Assembly: GCA_011319805.1 (NCBI GenBank)
Contig: SJRY01000003.1
Location: forward strand, 1-64,000
Direction: 5' to 3'
DNA length: 64,000 nucleotides
DNA from: Macrocybe gigantea
Taxonomy: Eukaryota; Basidiomycota; Agaricomycetes; Agaricales; Callistosporiaceae
The notes under the pieces: generated by a model
Told to the model about the DNA's origin: nothing
Databases searched by the model: none
Seen by the model: the letters and a program-made list of their open reading frames with translations, nothing else
Position numbers and translations under genes: made by a program
Shown here: positions 58,755 to 64,000 of the stretch, in pieces
Numbering within the stretch: position 1 is the stretch's first letter
Layout: each line of letters opens with the position of its first letter

Positions 58755-60179
58755 CTTGACGACACCGAGATATGAGAATATGGAGGGTCTGTCGAAGGAA
58801 ACGTGACCAAATGCAAACTCGCATCAATTTCAGTTGTTTGCCTCCGTATCCGCTAAAGTTATCCACATCTTCAGTTTCTCTTCAGCATAACCTTTGTCCG
58901 ACTCTTGATAAAATTACAGACGCTCATGAGCCATTCGGAGCTGTCGGAATTCGTACCGAGCTTAATCTGCGACCACTCGAGACGACTAGCTCTCGACAGC
59001 ATCGGCCTGCCGCATACGATCAGTATTTCATCCGCCTCTTAAAGCATCTAGAACACACGCAGTGCGTGCGTCATGCGACTGAGGAAGAATTCTTCGACCG
59101 GCTATATTAAATATCATGTAGCGACCGACAATCGGAACTCGGAAACATCTCCAACGAGCTTGGAACACGACAGCTGGTGCAAAACTGATCGATCTAGAGT
59201 CCATTCAATACGAACGCTTTGTTGACGGTCCTCTAGTCGATATTCATCATCGCAAGGATCCACTGAACATAGGGAAATCTACGCCCCAAGCTAGATCTGC
59301 GATTCTTAAAGGTACTGTCTCCGGAACTTTGGTCAGGAATCATAAACCCCAGAATTGCAAGTGCAGCGTCCGTGCCGCAGTAGTCCTTGCTAGACACGAC
59401 CTGTTGCTTTCGCACTATTCAATCTTTGGTCTCCAATGGTGAGGCAGGTCTCCAGTGGTGAGGCCGGTGAGGCGCTAACAACCGCTGTATGCCCACGGTA
59501 TAAATGCTCCGCCTTCTTTCTCTTTCGCTAGTGAATCCCAGTCAGAGACCCGGAAATTAGGGTGAATTTGTATGTATTGTATTGTATTAGCTATATCTTA
59601 ATGTAAAAAATCTTTGAACACGGCAATTTTATACATCATCAGATATTACCATCCATTTTCTGATGTCGAGATACAGCTAATTTGTAGAAATACCTGACAA
59701 TATATGACAAGGCTGTCTAATCATGCATTTCATTTGCATTCTGCTCTATTGTCTGCTATTTTAATATCACTCTATTTTTCATTATAGAATACAGCACATT
59801 CTATTTGTCACATATTAATACATATTATCAATCACAGAGAATATGAAAAAAAAAGAGAGAACAGCAGAAAAGAGAATACATGCCTAAGTTGCTCAGAGTA
59901 TATGACTGACAGAGAAAAGGCAATGAAGAAAGGAATGGTGATGGTGAGCAGATGAGTGAGGTTGTGATATGGCAAAGCAATGGCCAGCACAACTGGTGTG
60001 TGCAGATGGAAATGCTAATAACAAAAACTTGGTCAGCTTGTGACATGAAAGAGCTGCATAAAACTTACTTATGTCAATTTTTCTACTTTTGTTTCTTTGC
60101 CACATTTGCAACTTTCCACTGAGATTCAGTCAGATAATGTATGTATAGTATATCATCTGAACTCACTGCTGCTTTCGTC
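58755..60179. other. Intergenic passing into AT-rich repeat sequence
   Basis: Up to about 59450 the composition resembles the gene-rich part and no gene is recognised. From about 59560 the sequence becomes AT-rich with few CG dinucleotides, which marks the border of the retroelement block. Confidence 0.45.
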
Positions 60180-60425
60180 TGTTAGGCTAGACAAATCTCA
60201 AAAGGACTTAGGCAGACTAAGTATGAGAGTGGTCTTGAGACAATGGCAAAAGGAATATTAAGCCTAGTGCTACTAGTACATCTGGGAGTCCTTATATATG
60301 CTACTGTTAGGCTAGATGAATCTCAGAAGGACTCGGGCAGACTAAGTGCAAGAGTGGTCTTGAGATGATGGCAAAAGGAATATTAAGCCTAGCGCTACTG
60401 GTACATCTAGGAGCCTTTATATATG
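60180..60425 (-). repeat. LTR-like sequence in reverse orientation, 125-bp tandem duplication
   Basis: A unit beginning TGTTAGGCTAG at 60180 and ending with CTTATATATG near 60300 is repeated from 60305 to about 60425 with scattered changes. Both are reverse complements of the sequence at 61089-61215, so they represent part of the same LTR in the opposite direction. Confidence 0.7.
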
Positions 60426-60929
60426 TTACAGTACCCGAGCACAGACTATGGGCTGCACAATGCTGTGGACTGTGGATGAGTAAGACTGGAAGGAGATGAC
60501 TCAGGATGACTAGGGAAGTGAAATGACTTGATGGCTGCACACTGTGCAGCATGATGGAGAAGATAAGGGATATGGGAAAGATAAGATAAGAAATTGAATG
60601 GTCCTTTGGGTGATGTCCATAACATCATGCACTCATTGTAGACCTTTTATAGTGAATTAATACCATTAACATTGATTGTATGCAAGGATTCAAAACTCAT
60701 TTTTTTTTCTGCAGCAGACAATTTCTTATAAAACACCTCAAAATCATATTTGAAGCTGTTAGGGAGCCATGCTTCATGGCAAAGTTCCTATCAAAGGTCA
60801 GTTGAATTAAATGATTTGTATTGGGCTAGACTCACTTTTCTGTAAGGCCTGTACTAACTACAGCCAGTTGAATGCCAGCTGTTGTGGAAGCTAGTGTTAT
60901 AGATGCCACCCAATGGACTATTCATTTTC

Positions 60930-61215
60930 CTTATCTGATCTCCCTTCTCCCTTGTTATCTATCACACAGCCCTGTGCAGCATGCAGCTTCTCAAGTCATT
61001 TCCTTTCTCTAGTCATCCTGAGTTACTCCTTGCTAGTCTTACTTATCCACAGTCCACAGCATTGTGCAGTCCATGGTCTGTGCTCATGTACTGTAACATA
61101 TATAAGGACTCCCAGATGTACCAGTAGTACTAGGCTTAATATTCCTTTTGCCATCATCTTAAACTGCTCTTGCACTTAGTCTGTCTGAGTCTTTTAAGAT
61201 TTGTCTAGCCTAACA
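60930..61215 (+). repeat. Probable LTR of Ty3/gypsy element
   Basis: The sequence ends TTTGTCTAGCCTAACA at about 61214, contains a TATATAAGG promoter-like box near 61092, and is inversely repeated at 60180-60590. It lies immediately 5' of the gag-pol-like region, as a left LTR should. The exact 5' border and primer-binding site were not identified. Confidence 0.5.
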
Positions 61216-64000
61216 AGATATTAAGCCTCATTGAGACTTGCTTAGACTCACACATACACCACATCATGCTTTATCAAAGACTTGATCAACATTCAATGAC
61301 AAGTGGTTGCTGACCTAGCGAGCACTAGCACAAGTGATGAGAGCACCTGGCTCAGAGAAGTAGACCATACATTGCAGTCCACACCATTTGCAGAGACAGT
61401 CCATGCCACCTGCAGAGATACTAGCAATCCAAACAAATGAAAGAGAGAGTATATGCCTACACCAAGTAGTGACAATAAAGAACAGGCATTTCTGAGAGAG
61501 TATATGCCTACACCAAGTAGCAATGATAAAGAACAGGCATTTCTGAAAGAGTTTGCCATCACCACCACAGGTAAACCCACTGAGATCCTCAGCAAAGGAG
61601 TAGTACAACTCATTGCAGAACTTTTCCTAGAAGGAGAATATAGGATAAGCCCAGAAGAGCTGTGGTTAGACCAGAATCTTCTTGCTAAAGAAGAGGATGA
61701 ACCTATCTACAAGAAAACAAGAGAAGAACAAATGTGAGCCCAGAACTTCAGGTGACAACAGATCAAAAACTATAACTGCTGAACACAGGAAGAAGATATA
61801 CTGATACAGAGAGGACATGATGCACAAAGTGTATGACAGAACCAATGAGAATGATACCAAAGTTAGGGACACATAGGAATGAAACTACTGAATCCCTTTA
61901 GAGGACCAACTTGCTGAAGCACAGCATAAGAAGGGAATCATACCACTATGGTGAAAGTAAGCAACAGTGACTGGAACAAATACTATTAGTGGAGGGAGTG
62001 AAAAGAATTACTAAAGACAGATGGATCAACTGCTGCAGAGTGGGCCAATTTTGAACAAGCCTGTAGAATCACAGGAGTTGACCTAGACTATTGGAAGGAA
62101 CAAAGAGAAGAACAAAGACAGAAACAAATTCAAGAACAGCAAGCCCAAGTGCAACAAATCCAAGAGCAACAGATCTAGGAATAGGAGAACCAAGACCAAG
62201 ACAGCAATGAAGGAACCCTCCAAAAGATGATGACAGAATACAAGGGAATTATCACTGATCTGAAATCCTTCATAGGAGATCAAATAGCCTTCAACATTTG
62301 GTGGAGGAAGATGAAACTCTACATAACCACATATGGAGACCTCACAGACACATAGAAGATCAGGGTGGTCCTGTCCAGAATGACCGATGGACCAGGAGCT
62401 CACTGGGCATCAAAGAAGATTGATACCACTACTAACCAAAGCACATGGGCCAACTTCATAACCAAGATAGAAACATGATTCAGCAATGTCATGTCACCAT
62501 CGCAAGCAGAAAGCAAGCTATTCAATATCAGATAGAGAAACCAATGCATTGATGAATTTCTAGATGAATTTGTAGACCTTGTAGGAAAAGCTGGAGTGAT
62601 GGGAATAGCCCCTCACTTCTTACTCAAGAAGAGCTTAAACAGGAGGACAGCAGAAGCAGTACACTTGATCTCCGCACTCCCAACAGATGGAGATGAATAT
62701 ATCAAGACAGTTTGAGCAATTGGATGAAATATTGATGAATATAGAAACATAATGAGAAGAGAATTCACAAGCAATCAGCACAAGCCTGGAAACCCAAGGT
62801 GAGGAGCAGGACAGGCAATGGAAGTTGACAAAGTACAAAGCAACAATTGTTTCAATTGCAATAAATCAGGGCACCTTTCATAAAATTGCCCAGAACTGCA
62901 AAAAGGAGCAGCAAACATCACATGTTTCAACTGTGGCTTGAAAGGACATTACACATGGAACTGCAAGAAGAAGAAGAAAGGAAAATCCTAAGTTAGAGAA
63001 GTAAAAGAAGAAGAAGGAGAGGATGAAGAAGATAAGAATGAAGAAAGCTCTGACAAAGAGGGTTTTGTCAAAGGGTCTGACTAGGATGTGCTGAGTCACG
63101 ATCCATACAGCTAAAATAGACTCACTTTGATATCAATGTAGATCACCCTGAAATACACTATTTCTGTGAAATGATCTGAAGTACCAAGAAAAACTATCTG
63201 AGGTGACAAACTACCCAAAAGGAAAGAACTCACAATACCAGCCAGAATACGAATGTGAAAAGGGATAGCTACAATAATACCAGAAGTCAATAGCAGAGCA
63301 GACAGGACCTGCATCAACATCATGATAGTAGTGAAAACAGGGCTGAAGACATGATGAATCAAGAAGATTCCAATTATAAATGCAGACAGATCACCCAACC
63401 ACCAAAAAACAGCAGATTGAGTAGCAGAAGTCCACATCGACATTAAAGGACATAAGAAGCATATGGAAGCCATCATACTCAACATTGGAAAGACCAACAT
63501 GCTACTGGGACATGACTGGCTTGTCTATCACAACCCAACAATCAAATAGAGGATAGGAGAAATTGTCTTTGACAGATGCCCTAAAACATGCAAAATAAAC
63601 CACCAAATGATCAAGATACAGAAGGTGGCTAAACCAGCAAAAACCATAGCCAGCAACAAGACAGGAACTCAGATACCCCCATATCTGACCAGATTCAAGC
63701 ACCTCTTCAAAGAGAAGAACTTCGATCACTTACCAGACTGCAAAGAGTGGGACCACAAGATAAACTTAATAAAAGATGCACCTAAAATGATACTGAACAA
63801 GGTCTATCTGATGATGCAGAAGGAACTAGAGGAACTAGATGTCTTTGTCGAAGAAGGACTAAGAACAGGAAAGATATAGCCATCAAAATCACCTTATGTA
63901 GCACCCTGCTTCTTTTGCAATAAGAAAGATGGAAGCAAACAACTCATCTAAGACTACTGAGAAATAAACAAATATATGGTCAAAGACAAGTTCCCATTAC
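61216..64000 (+). mobile_element. Ty3/gypsy retrotransposon gag-pol, stop-riddled, truncated by window end
   Basis: A leader ORF (61453-61737) carries a 51-bp in-frame tandem repeat encoding MPTPSS-type units. A Gag capsid-like stretch runs from about 62220 to 62720 (WWRKMKLYITTYGDLTD, EFVDLVGKAGVMGIAPHFLL). Two CCHC zinc knuckles follow, CFNCNKSGHLS..C and CFNCGLKGHYTWNC (62850-62970). A protease-like segment has MLLGHDWL (near 63500), and the start of reverse transcriptase shows KSPYVAPCFFCNKKDGSKQ (near 63890). The frame is interrupted by many TAG, TAA and TGA codons where family members have Gln or Arg codons, and CG dinucleotides are rare. The copy is dead, and its downstream part lies outside the window. 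Confidence 0.8.

Noticed and set aside
59828..60628. Several short minus-strand ORFs with Ser/His/Leu-rich products
   Set aside because: They lie in LTR-like and AT-rich repeat sequence and share no protein pattern.
63111..63500. Hydrophobic minus-strand ORF resembling a membrane protein
   Set aside because: It is antisense to the A-rich gag-pol of the gypsy element, where T-rich complements yield Leu/Phe/Ile-rich shadows.

Overview
The window is nuclear DNA of a filamentous basidiomycete, most likely an Agaricomycete. Genes on both strands are split by many 45-85 bp GT-AG introns. The protein families point the same way: Plavaka/CACTA-type transposase, an agaricomycete proline-rich membrane protein, a TKL-like kinase next to a P-loop GTPase, and DUF155, ELYS-like, STN1 and RAD52 genes.

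Layout. 1-2.5 kb: decayed CACTA-type transposase. 3.2-4.6 kb: transketolase relic and unexplained coding scraps. 5.7-7.0 kb: broken F-box/LRR-like gene. 7.5-12.5 kb (-): very large Pro/Arg-Ser-rich membrane protein. 12.7-13.5 kb (-): divergent Ras-like GTPase. 14.1-15.6 kb (+): phosphopantothenate-cysteine ligase. 15.9-19.0 kb (-): SEC2. 19.5-22.3 kb (-): kinase and P-loop GTPase. 24.4-26.6 kb (+): acyl-CoA oxidase/dehydrogenase-like enzyme. 28.6-29.8 kb (+): HMG-box factor. 30.3-32.7 kb (-): EH-domain endocytic scaffold. 33.3-34.5 kb (-): damaged 3beta-HSD/SDR. 34.8-36.9 kb (-): STN1. 37.3-38.4 kb (-): seven-bladed propeller lectin. 39.6-41.6 kb (-): RAD52. 42.06-42.79 kb: TIR DNA transposon. 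43.0-45.2 kb (+): RMD1/DUF155. 45.9-46.2 kb (+): tiny secreted, extremely cationic peptide. 46.7-49.6 kb (+): ELYS-like protein. 51.2-51.5 kb: MITE. 51.7-55.1 kb (-): SEC24. 55.5-58.8 kb (-): VPS16. 59.5-64 kb: AT-rich, CpG-poor retroelement block with LTR-like repeats and a stop-riddled Ty3/gypsy gag-pol that runs off the end.

The core genes serve membrane traffic (SEC2 exocytosis, EDE1-like endocytosis, SEC24 COPII, VPS16 HOPS/CORVET), telomere and DNA repair (STN1, RAD52), CoA synthesis and fatty-acid oxidation. The accessory interest lies in the lectin, the small cationic secreted peptide, the proline-rich membrane protein and two related TIR elements. Many genes, including conserved ones such as SEC24 and SEC2, need a single extra base to stay in frame, always in the same direction. 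That pattern suggests systematic single-base deletions in the assembly rather than independent pseudogenisation.
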